Shown here piece after piece: positions 1-9,805 of a DNA stretch of 64,000 nucleotides; the stretch's first letter is position 1; the number at the start of each line of letters is the position of its first letter. Source of the stretch: Melioribacteraceae bacterium (lineage in GTDB: Bacteria > Bacteroidota > Ignavibacteria > Ignavibacteriales > Melioribacteraceae). The position numbers were made by a program, and so were the translations under genes. The stretch covers positions 26,422 to 90,421 of the forward strand of contig JALSTB010000012.1 of assembly GCA_026983955.1 (NCBI GenBank). The letters run 5' to 3'. The notes under the pieces were generated by a model, which had not been told where the DNA came from, made no database searches, and saw nothing but the letters and a program-made list of their open reading frames with translations.

Positions 1-84
1 CCTTCACACGCTTATGTAAAGGATGTAAAAGTTAAATGGAGCGAACCAACCGGTGAGTTCGATAGTTTCGAGGTGAGATATTGA
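1..84 (+). CDS. C-terminal end of an unknown protein (partial)
   Basis: The reading frame is open from the first base and ends in TGA, giving 27 residues. The tail has the spacing of the first strands of a fibronectin type III domain (VKVKW-x2-P-x-G-x-F-x2-FEVRY), but the domain would be cut short there, so this resemblance is weak. Its stop overlaps the TTG start of ispF by three bases, which is the coupling seen throughout this region and supports it being a real gene end. Nothing can be said about function. Confidence 0.45.
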   Translation, partial: PSHAYVKDVKVKWSEPTGEFDSFEVRY

Positions 85-575
85 GTAACCCTTATAGAAT
101 CGGTTTCGGATATGACGTACACAAATTTGCCACAGGCAGAAAACTTGTTTTAGGTGGAATTGCAATTCCGTATGAGAAAGGACTTGCTGGGCATTCCGAT
201 GCCGACGTTTTATTACACGCTATTAGCGATGCAATGCTTGGCGCGTTGGCTCTTGGGGATATTGGAAAACATTTCCCCGATAACGATGAACGGTATAAAA
301 ATATCGACAGTAAAATTCTTCTTGAAAAAGTAAACAACTTGATACGGCAAAAAGATTACAAAGTCGGTAATATCGATTCGACGGTTGTTGCGGAAAAACC
401 TAAATTACAACCCTACATAAATGATATGCGTAAAACAATTTCCCGGATATTGAATATACAAACTGAGAACGTTTCCGTTAAAGCCACTACCTCGGAAAAA
501 ATGGGTTTTGCCGGAAGGGAAGAAGGAATAATTGCTCAAGCTGTTGTACTCCTTATCGAAGATCAAAATGATTGA
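81..575 (+). CDS. ispF: 2-C-methyl-D-erythritol 2,4-cyclodiphosphate synthase IspF
   Basis: Cyclises CDP-methylerythritol 2-phosphate to MEcPP in the non-mevalonate isoprenoid pathway, in the cytoplasm. The 164-residue length is normal for the family. The metal-binding DVH motif is at residues 10-12 and the [15 protein letters not shown] signature follows near residue 38. The C-terminal half has the expected [17 protein letters not shown] region. The start is TTG: in-frame stops lie upstream, no ATG is available, and GAGGTGAG sits just before it as a ribosome binding site. The end overlaps the DedA gene by eight bases. Identification is secure; the pathway assignment is family knowledge. Confidence 0.96.
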   Translation: MSNPYRIGFGYDVHKFATGRKLVLGGIAIPYEKGLAGHSDADVLLHAISDAMLGALALGDIGKHFPDNDERYKNIDSKILLEKVNNLIRQKDYKVGNIDSTVVAEKPKLQPYINDMRKTISRILNIQTENVSVKATTSEKMGFAGREEGIIAQAVVLLIEDQND

Positions 576-1188
576 AGAAATAATTGCATACATCAGTTCG
601 CTCGATCCCGTTTGGATTTACTTTATTTTGTTTTTCTTTGCTTTTATTGAAAATGTATTCCCGCCTTCACCAAGTGACGTTGTTGTTGTAATCGGCGCTT
701 CGCTTATTGCCACAACTTCGGTCAGCTTTATTCCGGTTTTATTTATCACCAGCATAGGAAGTGCGCTCGGTTTTATATTGATGTATTATGTAGGTTATTT
801 TTTAAGCGAAAAAATTCTTAGAACAGGTAAACTTAAGTTTATCAGTCCGGATGCTTTGAAAAAAACCGACGCATGGTTTTCCAAATACGGTTATTGGATT
901 GTATTGGCAAACAGATTTTTACCCGGTACACGTTCCGTTATTAGTTTTTTCTCTGGCGTGCACGAGCTTCAAGTAAGTAAAACATTTCTGTTTGCATTAA
1001 TCAGTGCATTCCTCTGGAACACATTGATTATTTTTATGGGGATGCAGCTTGGCAGAAACGCAAAACTGATTGATTACTATCTCACTACATATTCCCATAT
1101 AGTTTACGCCGTTACCGCATTAGTGATTCTTTACTTTATAATTAAATATTTTATAAATAAAAGAAAATCAACAGTTGAAAATAATTAA
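568..1188 (+). CDS. DedA family membrane protein
   Basis: A 206-residue integral membrane protein of the DedA/SNARE-associated family. These proteins are thought to act as lipid flippases or envelope-homeostasis transporters. The diagnostic F-x-EN-x2-PP-x-PSD stretch near residues 25-36 is followed by a Gly-rich helix pair, the conserved [15 protein letters not shown] motif, and two C-terminal helices. I chose the ATG inside the end of ispF. The longer frame beginning at 532 would add twelve polar residues inside ispF and lacks a binding site. The exact substrate cannot be told from sequence. Confidence 0.9.
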   Translation: MIEEIIAYISSLDPVWIYFILFFFAFIENVFPPSPSDVVVVIGASLIATTSVSFIPVLFITSIGSALGFILMYYVGYFLSEKILRTGKLKFISPDALKKTDAWFSKYGYWIVLANRFLPGTRSVISFFSGVHELQVSKTFLFALISAFLWNTLIIFMGMQLGRNAKLIDYYLTTYSHIVYAVTALVILYFIIKYFINKRKSTVENN

Positions 1189-2845
1189 TTATATTTCGGG
1201 AAAAGACTTGACGCCTCAAAAACGGAAAGTGAGGAAACAAAAATATCTTTACGGATTTATTAGCGGCGTTTTACTCGGTTTGTCTTTCCCGCCAATTCCA
1301 CTGCCGTATTTGGCTTTTGTTGCATTTGTTCCTTACTTGCTCAAGTTGGAAAAGTTAAGCGGACTGGGCGAGATAAACAGATTCACATATTTTACCGCAT
1401 TCATTTTCAATTTAGTTACTCTTTATTGGGTTGGGAGCTGGACGCCGGATGCCGATCCTTTTTTGCTTATTGCCGGTACCGTACTTATGTTTTTCAATCC
1501 GCTTCTTTTTCTTATTCCCTCAACGTTGTTTTATTTTGCTAAAAAATCTTTTCCGCTTAGATTTTCGGTTTTCCTTTTACCCGTCTTTTGGGTAACATAC
1601 GAATATCTTTACAGTGTTACGGAATTCCGGTTCCCTTGGCTGACGCTTGGAAACAGTTTACCGTATTTTAATTCGTTCATTCAAATTGCCGATGTTGTTG
1701 GCGCCTACGGTTTGTCTTTGCTGGTTTTTTACATAAATATTTTCGTCTTTTACAATTTGAAGTTTTATTTTACAAATAAAAGAATTTCCTACAGCTATTT
1801 AATCATAGCTCTGATTCTGTTAATATTTCCGGTAATTTACGGGAACATTAAAATTGCAGAGTACACTTTGCCGTCAAGTAAAGTTAAAGTGGGATTAATC
1901 CAACCCAATCTAAATCCTTGGAAGAAATGGCAAGCAGGCAATTTGGATGAGCAATTAGACCTTTATCTTAACTTATCCCGAAAGGCAATTGAAAAAGGAG
2001 CGCAAGTACTAGTTTGGCCAGAAACGGCGTTGCCCGTTTTTCTACTAAACGGAAGTTATCAAAAACAATTGCAAAGAATTCATAACTTTTTGGATAAGAA
2101 TTCGGTTTCATTAATTACCGGGATGCCAAATGCCAAATTTTATTTTGAACCGGAAAAAGCTCCACCGGATGCAAAGAAAATAAAAAATTCGAAAACACTT
2201 TATACTTCTTACAATTCCGCTTTGGCATTTAATCCTTACACAGTCGAAGTTCAAACGTACGGAAAAATAAAACTGGTGCCTTTTGGGGAAAGAGTTCCGT
2301 ATGTGGAAAAATTGCCTTTCTTGGGTAAGTGGATTAAGTGGAACGTTGGTATTTCAAGCTGGAATACCGGAACGGATACAACGGTATTTACGTTAAAAAT
2401 TAAAGATTTAAATAAAATAGTAAGGGCAGCACCGCTTATTTGCATCGAATCGATTTACCCCGATTTCGTAGCTTCCTTTGTTGATAAGGGCGCCGAGTTT
2501 ATTGCGGTTGTAACAAACGACAGCTGGTACGGTAATTCAAGCGGTCCGTACCAACATAAAGAAATCAGTGTTTTAAGAGCGGTTGAAAACCGGCGTTATG
2601 TTGTACGGGCAGCAAACGGTGGTATAAGTTGTATTATCGACCCTCTCGGAAGGACGGTGAAATCGAGCCGTATGTTTGAAAGAACCGTGGTTGTGGGCGA
2701 CGTTTATCTTTTAAACGAAATAACGTTCTATACAAAGCATAAGCTGTTGATTCCCACTATTGTCTTATTCATAACGGTGTTAGTTTTATTATTTGTTGCT
2801 ATTAACTCATTGAAACAAAAATTAGGATTGAAAAAAATAAAATGA
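1175..2845 (+). CDS. lnt: Apolipoprotein N-acyltransferase
   Basis: Adds the third acyl chain to the N-terminal cysteine of lipoproteins in the inner membrane. The first 225 residues contain about six to seven hydrophobic helices. A nitrilase-like domain follows with the catalytic triad visible: Glu283 in WPETALPVF, Lys364 in [11 protein letters not shown] and Cys423 in [13 protein letters not shown] last helix closes the protein near residue 530. Length (556) is within the family range. The start codon is TTG in either choice: 1175 (inside dedA) or 1208, because no ATG precedes the first helix. The stop forms an ATGA overlap with the next gene. Presence of Lnt fits a diderm envelope and the lipoprotein downstream. 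Confidence 0.93.
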   Translation: MKIINYISGKDLTPQKRKVRKQKYLYGFISGVLLGLSFPPIPLPYLAFVAFVPYLLKLEKLSGLGEINRFTYFTAFIFNLVTLYWVGSWTPDADPFLLIAGTVLMFFNPLLFLIPSTLFYFAKKSFPLRFSVFLLPVFWVTYEYLYSVTEFRFPWLTLGNSLPYFNSFIQIADVVGAYGLSLLVFYINIFVFYNLKFYFTNKRISYSYLIIALILLIFPVIYGNIKIAEYTLPSSKVKVGLIQPNLNPWKKWQAGNLDEQLDLYLNLSRKAIEKGAQVLVWPETALPVFLLNGSYQKQLQRIHNFLDKNSVSLITGMPNAKFYFEPEKAPPDAKKIKNSKTLYTSYNSALAFNPYTVEVQTYGKIKLVPFGERVPYVEKLPFLGKWIKWNVGISSWNTGTDTTVFTLKIKDLNKIVRAAPLICIESIYPDFVASFVDKGAEFIAVVTNDSWYGNSSGPYQHKEISVLRAVENRRYVVRAANGGISCIIDPLGRTVKSSRMFERTVVVGDVYLLNEITFYTKHKLLIPTIVLFITVLVLLFVAINSLKQKLGLKKIK

Positions 2846-3870
2846 CGAAATTTATTGATTTAAGAAGCGATACGGTAACGAAACCATCCGCAGAAATGAG
2901 AAAAGCCATGTACGAAGCAGAAGTAGGCGACGATGTTTACGGTGAAGATCCGACGGTGAACAAGCTGCAAGAATATGTTGCGGAACTTTTGGGCAAAGAA
3001 GCCGCATTGTTTGTGCCAAGCGGATTAATGGGAAACCAGATTTGCTTGAATGTTTTAACTTCTCCTGGAGATGAAGTGATTTGTGAAGCCGATGCCCATA
3101 TTTTTCAATATGAATCGGGAACACCGGCGGCTGTGAGCGGAATCCAACTTTATCCGGTTAAAGGTGAGAACGGGATTATTACGCCGGAGATTGTAGAGCC
3201 GTTAATCAGACCGGCAAGCGCATATTACATGCCGAAAACAAAGGTTGTTGAAGTTGAAAATACACACAACCGGGCGGGTGGAACAATTCAACCCTTGGAG
3301 GTGATAAAATCACTCCGGCAGTTGGTCGATAAATACAATTTGAAATTTCATTTGGACGGTGCACGGCTTTGGAATGCTTCCGTTGCTACGGGAATTGAAC
3401 TTTCCGGTTATGCTGCGTACTTCGATTCCGTTTCAGTTTGTTTGTCGAAGGGTCTCGGAGCTCCTATCGGTTCGGTGATTGCCGGAACGGAAGATTTCAT
3501 TAAAGAAGCGTTCCGCGTAAGAAAAGCGTGGGGAGGAGGAATGCGGCAAGTGGGCGTTATTGCTGCTGCCGGTTTGTATGCCGTTCAAAATAATATTCAA
3601 AGATTATCCGAAGATCATGAAAAAGCAAAACTTCTGGCTGAACATATTGCCGGGCTCGATAATTTTGAGATCAATCTCTCCAACGTACAAACTAATATTT
3701 TGATATTCAAACATTTGAATATTCCGGTAGAAGAAATTTTAGCGAAGGCAAAGGAAAAAGGGTTGTTGTTATCAGTGGGAACAGTAGGCTCGCTCAGAGC
3801 CGTAACACACATGGACGTGAGCTTTGAAGAAATTGAAAAAGCAAAAGATATTTTAAGTGAACTGAATTAA
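2842..3870 (+). CDS. ltaE: Low-specificity L-threonine aldolase
   Basis: PLP-dependent enzyme cleaving L-threonine or L-allo-threonine to glycine and acetaldehyde. The 342-residue protein starts with the family hallmark [11 protein letters not shown]. It contains [11 protein letters not shown], with the Asp that pairs with the PLP nitrogen. The Schiff-base lysine lies in [13 protein letters not shown], around residue 203. It is translationally coupled to lnt by an ATGA overlap, but no functional link is evident. The gene converges on the regulator behind it with only two bases between stop codons. Substrate preference among threonine, allo-threonine and phenylserine cannot be read from the sequence. 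Confidence 0.94.
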   Translation: MTKFIDLRSDTVTKPSAEMRKAMYEAEVGDDVYGEDPTVNKLQEYVAELLGKEAALFVPSGLMGNQICLNVLTSPGDEVICEADAHIFQYESGTPAAVSGIQLYPVKGENGIITPEIVEPLIRPASAYYMPKTKVVEVENTHNRAGGTIQPLEVIKSLRQLVDKYNLKFHLDGARLWNASVATGIELSGYAAYFDSVSVCLSKGLGAPIGSVIAGTEDFIKEAFRVRKAWGGGMRQVGVIAAAGLYAVQNNIQRLSEDHEKAKLLAEHIAGLDNFEINLSNVQTNILIFKHLNIPVEEILAKAKEKGLLLSVGTVGSLRAVTHMDVSFEEIEKAKDILSELN

Positions 3871-3872
3871 AA

Positions 3873-5381
3873 TTAACGGACCGGGGATTCTTTCAATAAT
3901 TTTTGAATTAATAAATCAACTTTCTCTTTATTTTGTTTCGACTCAAGTATCTCCGGTGCGGCTACCCTTTCTTTACAATCTGAAATACCGCACCTTTCAC
4001 AAGTATCGTGAACTTTTACGGTTTGTATTTTGGGGTCGTTCCAAAATTTTATGATTCTTTTTGCCGCCTCATCCAAAAGAAAACCAACCGTAATACTGAT
4101 CAGATTGTCCGGCAGTAATGTACTGGGGCGCGCTACCGAAATTGTAAGAAAGTATTCACCGGTTTCGTAAAAATGGGAAATTTGTATTCCTACCGGATTT
4201 TCTTTAAAGTTTTTCCCTTTCTTAATTGCCTTCTCTAAATTTTGAAGAACGCCGACCGATATCCATCTGCGGCAATAGTGCTCGTTTGTATTGTAGCCGC
4301 CCGGATTTTGCCGGATGTTCAAACGCATTTCTTTCGAAAGGCGGATTTCATGTTCGCCGATTTTCTTGTTGAATCTCAGAAAAAAGAATCCGGATAATTC
4401 CAAGAATTTGGATGCAATGTTTGTCAACCTCTGCATAAACATTTCCGGCGTTGCGTTATGTTTGGAAATTAATTTCCGGAGCTGCTTTTCATCCCAATTT
4501 TTTTTATTGAAGAATGACTTAATGTCTTTAATGAAAATATTCTTATCGATGATTAAAGAGGTTGCGAAATAAGAAGTCCGGTAATTGTTTAATAATTCGT
4601 CAAAAGAATTTAATGGATATCGTGCATAAACATAAGATCTTTCTTTAATATTCATAAAGAGATAGCCGAGTTCCTTTGCCAGAATAAATAATTTTTGTTC
4701 CGGTTTTAATTTTTTATTTATTAATAATTTTGAGTGCGAACCGGGAATAACAATCGCCCGTATAGAAGCAAGTTCAGGTTCTTTTTCGATAACCGACTCA
4801 TCGATTATGTAAGAATATTTTTCCGTAAGTATATTTTTCAGTTTGGTTAAACTGACCGGTGATGTTTTGGTGATATGGAACCTACGTTTAAAGTTGCTCG
4901 AGAGCTTCTCGATATCTTCAAAATAATTTTCATTTAATTCTTTGTATGTGCGCAGTGCTGTCTTACTGAAGTTATTATTACTTAACTCGGAGCTTCTGGC
5001 CATTTCTATTAAAGTGGAAATTAATGCGTTCAACTGCACCGGTGCATTGGAAAGGAGAACAATAAGCTTGTGGAGATCAATTCCGTAATGATCCAACGGA
5101 AGTTGTTCAAGTATATTGGATTCAAGTAATTCACCAATGGGAGCCAGCTTTTTGTTCAGTTTGAGGGAAACAAGTTTGTCGTAAGGAATGTTCAATGCCT
5201 TTGCCAGCGCGGCAATTTTATCTTGCTTGGGATATTTTTTTCCGCTTTCTATTTCATTTAAATATGAAACTGACAAATCGGATTTTTTTGCCAATTCACC
5301 CAACGAGAGGTTCTTCTCCAACCGGAATTGTTTGAGTTTTAATCCGAATATCAGCTTTATATATTTTGAAGAAACGTCCAT
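3873..5381 (-). CDS. XRE-family ScfR/RamB-like regulator of fatty-acyl metabolism
   Basis: A 502-residue transcription factor. Residues about 10-65 form an XRE helix-turn-helix (SLGELAKKSDLSVSYLNEIE). The centre resembles an IrrE/ImmA N-terminal domain, but the metallopeptidase HExxH is replaced by AKELGYLF, so it is probably not a protease. The C-terminus has the DUF2083 signature C-x2-C-x4-C-x2-RV-x-AP. This is the architecture of the short-chain fatty acyl regulators (RamB, MccR, PrpR), which bind acyl-CoA ligands. It is divergent from fadD, and repeated half-sites lie between them, so it is the likely regulator of that operon and of itself. ATG was preferred to the TTG two codons upstream. 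Ligand and sign of control are inferred. Confidence 0.88.
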   Translation of the reverse strand: MDVSSKYIKLIFGLKLKQFRLEKNLSLGELAKKSDLSVSYLNEIESGKKYPKQDKIAALAKALNIPYDKLVSLKLNKKLAPIGELLESNILEQLPLDHYGIDLHKLIVLLSNAPVQLNALISTLIEMARSSELSNNNFSKTALRTYKELNENYFEDIEKLSSNFKRRFHITKTSPVSLTKLKNILTEKYSYIIDESVIEKEPELASIRAIVIPGSHSKLLINKKLKPEQKLFILAKELGYLFMNIKERSYVYARYPLNSFDELLNNYRTSYFATSLIIDKNIFIKDIKSFFNKKNWDEKQLRKLISKHNATPEMFMQRLTNIASKFLELSGFFFLRFNKKIGEHEIRLSKEMRLNIRQNPGGYNTNEHYCRRWISVGVLQNLEKAIKKGKNFKENPVGIQISHFYETGEYFLTISVARPSTLLPDNLISITVGFLLDEAAKRIIKFWNDPKIQTVKVHDTCERCGISDCKERVAAPEILESKQNKEKVDLLIQKLLKESPVR

Positions 5382-5402
5382 AATCAATTTTTAATGGCTA
5401 TG

Positions 5403-5433
5403 CAAATATAACTAAATCTGGAAAATCAGCAAA
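5403..5433 (-). promoter_or_regulatory. Promoter of the ScfR-like regulator gene
   Basis: Read on the minus strand: TTTG, 19 bases, TATATTTG. This is an exact fit to the Bacteroidetes -33/-7 pattern (TTTG-N19-21-TAnnTTTG). The expected start of transcription lies about 15 bases before the ATG. TTTGCT half-sites overlap the -33 element, which suggests autoregulation. Confidence 0.6.
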
Positions 5434-5513
5434 TAGCAAAAATTCATTATTAGCGAAATTTCGCTTGACAATCAATCCGCATATTCATATTTTTGTTTTG
5501 TACAATTCGCTAA
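5429..5513. promoter_or_regulatory. Operator region with five TTYGCTRA-type half-sites
   Basis: The centre is a perfect 14-base palindrome, AGCGAAATTTCGCT, at 5452-5465. It abuts the TTGACA of the fadD promoter, sharing one base with it. A further TTCGCTAA at 5506-5513 falls near the predicted fadD transcription start. On the other strand, two more TTTGCT(A/G) copies (about 5429-5440) cover the -33 region of the regulator gene. RamB-type regulators are known to bind TTTGC-containing motifs. The placement over both promoters suggests repression by the divergent ScfR-like protein. Confidence 0.6.
5465..5495 (+). promoter_or_regulatory. Promoter of the fad operon
   Basis: TTGACA at 5465 is followed, 20 bases after its TTG, by TATTTTTG. 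This matches the Bacteroidetes-type -7 box TAnnTTTG with a good -33 element. The predicted start of transcription is near 5502, giving a short leader before the ATG at 5531. The 5' end of this promoter touches the 14-base palindrome. Confidence 0.6.
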
Positions 5514-5530
5514 CAGCCAACGGACGAAGT

Positions 5531-7339
5531 ATGACACGAACCGAAAAAAAAGTAACCCGCTTGTTCGATGTCGTTCCGTATCAAATTGAAAAATATTTTA
5601 ACGAGGATGCCCTTTGCGATAAAATTGGAGGAAAGTGGAGAAAATATAACTCCAAGCAAATTCAAGAGATTGTAGATAAATTAAGCTTGGGTCTGATAGC
5701 CAAGGGTTATGGTAAAGACGATAAAATCGCTATAATTTCGCATAACAGGGTTGAATGGAATTTTACGGATATTGCGGCTTTGCAAATCGGAGCTGTTGTT
5801 GTACCGCTTTACCCTAACATGAGTGAAGAAAATTACCTTTATATTTTTACCGATGCACATGTAAAGTTGATATTTGTGGAAAATCCGGAATTGTATGAAA
5901 AAGTTCAAAGGGTTCTGGAAAAAATCAATTGGCCGGTTGAGGTTTATACCTTTGATGATGTGGAAAACGCAAAAAAGTGGACTGAGGTTTCCGGAGCCGG
6001 GAACGATTCGTTCAGAAACAAACTTGACGAAATAAAAAAGTCGATTGCTGCCGGTGATCTTGCAACAATCATTTACACATCCGGAACCACCGGTATTCCA
6101 AAAGGCGTTATGCTTTCCCATAACAATATAATTTCAAATATAACAGATTTAATTAATATTATGCCGATAGCACACGAGCATAGAATAATAAGTTTTCTCC
6201 CGCTTTGCCATATATTCGAAAGAACGGCTTCGTTTTATTATTTGACCGTTGGAGCGCAAATTTATTATGCGGAAAGTGTGGATAAAATCGGTGATAATAT
6301 AAGGGAAGTTAAACCTCACTTTTTTACTACCGTACCGAGATTAATAGAAAAGATTTTCGAAAGAATAATGGAGAAGGGAAGGGAGCTCAAGGGAATCAAA
6401 AAAGCAATTTTCGGTTGGTCACTTGCGGTTGCGAATTCCTATCACCCTATGGGAAAAAACGGATGGTTTTATAAATTTAAATTGGCTGTTGCAAGAAAGC
6501 TGGTTTTTGAGAAATGGATTGAAGCTTTGGGTGGTGAAATTGTCGGAATAATAAGCGGGGCGGCATCATTGCAACCACGATTGGCCAGAATATTTACAGC
6601 GGCTGGAATTCCTATCCGCGAAGGATACGGATTAACCGAAACTTCACCTGTTATTACTTGCAACAGGTTTAAGGATGGTGAATACTATTTGGGCTCTGTC
6701 GGTCTCCCCTTACCCCGGGTGGAAGTTAAATTATCTGACCAAGGCGAAATACTGGCGAAAGGTCCTAATGTAATGCTTGGTTATTACCAAAAGCCTGAAG
6801 AAACCGGAAAGGCTATAGATGAAGACGGTTGGTTCCATACCGGAGATATAGGCGAATTTGTTGAGGGAAAATTTCTTAAAATAACGGACAGGGTGAAAGA
6901 AGTTTTTAAAACTTCCGGAGGGAAATTCGTTGCTCCGTTACCCATTGAAAATAAAATGAAAGAATCGAATTTTATCGAACAGATAATGGTAATCGGAGAA
7001 AACAGAAAATTCCCCGCCGCAATTATTGTTCCTAATTTTAAATTTATTGTTAAGTGGTGTGAAAAAAAATGCGTGGAAAGAAAAACCCGTGAAGAAATTA
7101 TAACTTCGGAAGTTGTTAAAAAAAGAATTTGGGATGATGTCCAAATGTACAATAAACGATTTGGTAAAGTTCAACAAGTGAAGAAAATTGCTTTGGTACC
7201 GGATGAATGGACCGTTGAAACGGGTGAACTTACTCCCACTTTAAAATTGAAAAGAAGAGTATTACTTAAAAAGTATGCCGATCTGATCGAAGCAATATAC
7301 GATCCTGAGAAGGAAAGAAAATATAAAAATATTTTATAA
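5531..7339 (+). CDS. fadD: Long-chain fatty acid-CoA ligase (AMP-forming)
   Basis: Activates fatty acids to acyl-CoA with ATP through an acyl-adenylate; first gene of the beta-oxidation operon. The 602-residue protein has the AMP-binding P-loop TSGTTGIPKGVMLSH near residue 187, GYGLTETSP further on, the WFHTGDIG motif, and a lysine-rich C-terminal lid domain. It belongs to the long-chain FAA1-like subgroup, which keeps an insertion before the GYGLTET motif. The open frame extends upstream to a TTG at 5465, but that would run through the promoter and operator, so the ATG at 5531 is used. Chain-length preference cannot be read from the sequence. Confidence 0.93.
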   Translation: MTRTEKKVTRLFDVVPYQIEKYFNEDALCDKIGGKWRKYNSKQIQEIVDKLSLGLIAKGYGKDDKIAIISHNRVEWNFTDIAALQIGAVVVPLYPNMSEENYLYIFTDAHVKLIFVENPELYEKVQRVLEKINWPVEVYTFDDVENAKKWTEVSGAGNDSFRNKLDEIKKSIAAGDLATIIYTSGTTGIPKGVMLSHNNIISNITDLINIMPIAHEHRIISFLPLCHIFERTASFYYLTVGAQIYYAESVDKIGDNIREVKPHFFTTVPRLIEKIFERIMEKGRELKGIKKAIFGWSLAVANSYHPMGKNGWFYKFKLAVARKLVFEKWIEALGGEIVGIISGAASLQPRLARIFTAAGIPIREGYGLTETSPVITCNRFKDGEYYLGSVGLPLPRVEVKLSDQGEILAKGPNVMLGYYQKPEETGKAIDEDGWFHTGDIGEFVEGKFLKITDRVKEVFKTSGGKFVAPLPIENKMKESNFIEQIMVIGENRKFPAAIIVPNFKFIVKWCEKKCVERKTREEIITSEVVKKRIWDDVQMYNKRFGKVQQVKKIALVPDEWTVETGELTPTLKLKRRVLLKKYADLIEAIYDPEKERKYKNIL

Positions 7340-7369
7340 ACTAAATTTACTAATAAAATTAAAGTTAAA

Positions 7370-9775
7370 ATGAATAGAATAATAAAAAAAGTTGCGGTTT
7401 TAGGTTCGGGAGTTATGGGTTCCCGCATTGCTTGCCATTTTGCAAATATCGGTTGTGAAGTTTATTTGCTCGATATTGTTCCGCGGGAACTCACCGAAGA
7501 AGAAAAAAATAAAGGACTATCTTTACAAGATTCTGTCGTACGGAACAGAATAGTTAATGATAATCTGAAAAACGTTCTGAAGTCCAAGCCTTCACCAATT
7601 TATCACAAGTCCCTTGCTTCAAGGATTCAAACCGGAAATTTTGAAGATAATATGGATTGGCTTGGTCAAGCGGATTGGATTATCGAAGCAGTGGTAGAAA
7701 ATCTGGAAATTAAAAGAAACGTTTTTGCCCAAGTGGAAAAATTCAGAAGACCCGGAACCTTGGTTTCGACGAATACTTCGGGTATCCCGGTTCACCAAAT
7801 TGCCGAAGGCAGGAGCGAAGATTTTCAAAAACATTTTTGCGGAACACACTTTTTTAATCCTCCGCGGTATTTGCAACTGTTGGAACTGATACCGGCACCG
7901 CAAACCGGTAAAAATGTAATTGATTTCATATCATACTATGGCGATGTGTTTCTTGGAAAAACTGTGGTTATTTGTAAAGACACCCCGGCTTTTATAGCCA
8001 ATAGAATCGGGGTTTACAGCATTATGGCTGTTTTCAAACTGATGCAGGAAATGGATTTGTCTGTTAAAGAAATTGATATATTAACAGGCCCGCTTACCGG
8101 TAAACCCAAATCCGCAACGTTCCGTACATCCGATGTAGTTGGCTTGGACACATTGGTTAAAGTTGCAACTAATCTTTATAACGATTGCCCGGATGATGAA
8201 GAACGTGAATTATTTAAAATTCCGGACTTTGTAAATAAGATGGTGGAAAATAATTGGTTGGGGGATAAAACCAAGCAAGGCTTCTACAAAAAAACAAAAG
8301 ATGAACAAGGTAATAGAGTAATACTTGAGCTCGATGTCAAAACACTTGAATACAACCCGCCTTCCAAACCAAAGTTTGCATCCGTTGCAGCGGCTAAACC
8401 GATTGACGACTTGAGAGAAAGATTAAGATTTCTCGTTACGCAAAAAGATAAAGCTGGAGAATTTTTAAGAAAACTCTCATTTATGATTTTCAGATATGCA
8501 TCGAACCGGATTCCGGAAATAGCAGACGAGCTGTATAAAATAGATGATGCAATGCGTGCAGGATTCGGCTGGGAGCTCGGTCCGTTTGAACAATGGGATG
8601 TGCTTGGAGTAGAAAAGACTGTGAAGAAAATGGAGGAATCAGGATTTAAACCCGCGCAATGGGTTTATGATATGCTCGATAACGGCATCGCTTCATTTTA
8701 CAAAACGGAGAAAGGCAGAAAACAATTTTATGATATCGGAAGCAAATCTTACAAAACCATTCCGGGCAAGGAAGGATTTATTATACTTGACAATTACAGA
8801 GGGGAAAAACCGGTCTGGGAAAACTCCGGTACAACTCTTCACGATATTGGCGACGGGGTTTTGAATCTGGAATTTCATACAAAAATGAACAGCATAGGCA
8901 CTGAGATTTTGGAGGGAATAAACAAAGCTATTGAAATAGCAGAGAAAGACTACCGCGGTTTGGTTATCGGCAACAACGGTCAGCACTTCTCAGCCGGTGC
9001 AAATTTGGCTATGATATTCATGCTGGCAACGGAACAGGAATACGAAGAAATTGATTTTGCAGTCAGATCTTTTCAAAACACAATGATGCATATCCGTTAC
9101 TCCGCTGTACCCGTGGTTGCAGCTCCGCATAATCTTGCAATTGGCGGCGGTTGCGAATTATGTTTGCATTCCGATATGATTAATGCTTCTGCGGAAACTT
9201 ATATCGGATTGGTGGAAGTTGGAGTTGGAATAATTCCTGCCGGCGGTGGAACAAAAGAAATGGTTCTTCGTGCATCAGCTTCTTACGTGGAAGGAGGCAT
9301 TGAATTGCCCGAACTTCAAAACCGGTTTTTAACTATTGGTCAAGCCAAAGTGGCCACATCCGCTTACGAAGCTTACGATTTGGGATTGTTCAGAAAAGGG
9401 TTGGATGTTTATACCGTTAATCCCAACCGGGTAATTGCCGAAGCTAAAAAATCCGTATTGCGATTGGCAGAAAGGGGATACACACAACCGGTTCCAAGAA
9501 AAGATATTAAAGTTTTGGGAAGATCGGGATTGGCAACACTAATGTTAGGCGCTTATTCATTTTTTAAAGCCAATTACATTTCGGAACATGATAAAAAAAT
9601 TGCAGAGAAACTTGCCTACGTAATGTGCGGTGGGGATCTTAGCGAAGGTACATTGGTTGATGAACAATATTTGCTCGATCTGGAACGTGAAGCTTTCTTA
9701 AGCCTTGTAGGGGAAAGAAAAACCCTGGAGAGAATTCAACATACACTTAACACTGGAAAACCATTAAGAAATTAA
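7370..9775 (+). CDS. fadN: 3-hydroxyacyl-CoA dehydrogenase / enoyl-CoA hydratase fusion (FadN type)
   Basis: Bifunctional beta-oxidation enzyme of 801 residues. The N-terminal half is an NAD-binding hydroxyacyl-CoA dehydrogenase (GSGVMGSRIACHFA at 13-26; NTSGIPVHQIAE; GTHFFNPPRYLQLLE with the catalytic His), followed by its helical dimerisation domain. From about residue 485 comes a crotonase domain with HFSAGANL (His539) and AIGGGCELCLHSD forming the oxyanion hole. This order, dehydrogenase first, and the length match Bacillus FadN. Proteobacterial FadB has the hydratase first. It sits 30 bases after fadD and 30 before the thiolase, so co-transcription is very likely. Confidence 0.93.
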   Translation: MNRIIKKVAVLGSGVMGSRIACHFANIGCEVYLLDIVPRELTEEEKNKGLSLQDSVVRNRIVNDNLKNVLKSKPSPIYHKSLASRIQTGNFEDNMDWLGQADWIIEAVVENLEIKRNVFAQVEKFRRPGTLVSTNTSGIPVHQIAEGRSEDFQKHFCGTHFFNPPRYLQLLELIPAPQTGKNVIDFISYYGDVFLGKTVVICKDTPAFIANRIGVYSIMAVFKLMQEMDLSVKEIDILTGPLTGKPKSATFRTSDVVGLDTLVKVATNLYNDCPDDEERELFKIPDFVNKMVENNWLGDKTKQGFYKKTKDEQGNRVILELDVKTLEYNPPSKPKFASVAAAKPIDDLRERLRFLVTQKDKAGEFLRKLSFMIFRYASNRIPEIADELYKIDDAMRAGFGWELGPFEQWDVLGVEKTVKKMEESGFKPAQWVYDMLDNGIASFYKTEKGRKQFYDIGSKSYKTIPGKEGFIILDNYRGEKPVWENSGTTLHDIGDGVLNLEFHTKMNSIGTEILEGINKAIEIAEKDYRGLVIGNNGQHFSAGANLAMIFMLATEQEYEEIDFAVRSFQNTMMHIRYSAVPVVAAPHNLAIGGGCELCLHSDMINASAETYIGLVEVGVGIIPAGGGTKEMVLRASASYVEGGIELPELQNRFLTIGQAKVATSAYEAYDLGLFRKGLDVYTVNPNRVIAEAKKSVLRLAERGYTQPVPRKDIKVLGRSGLATLMLGAYSFFKANYISEHDKKIAEKLAYVMCGGDLSEGTLVDEQYLLDLEREAFLSLVGERKTLERIQHTLNTGKPLRN

Positions 9776-9805
9776 AAATTTAATAATAAAAATATTAAGG
9801 TAAAA

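Noticed and set aside
1..84. Frameshift or truncated FN3 gene running into ispF
   Set aside because: The stop overlaps the ispF start in the normal coupled way, and only 27 residues are visible, so damage cannot be claimed.
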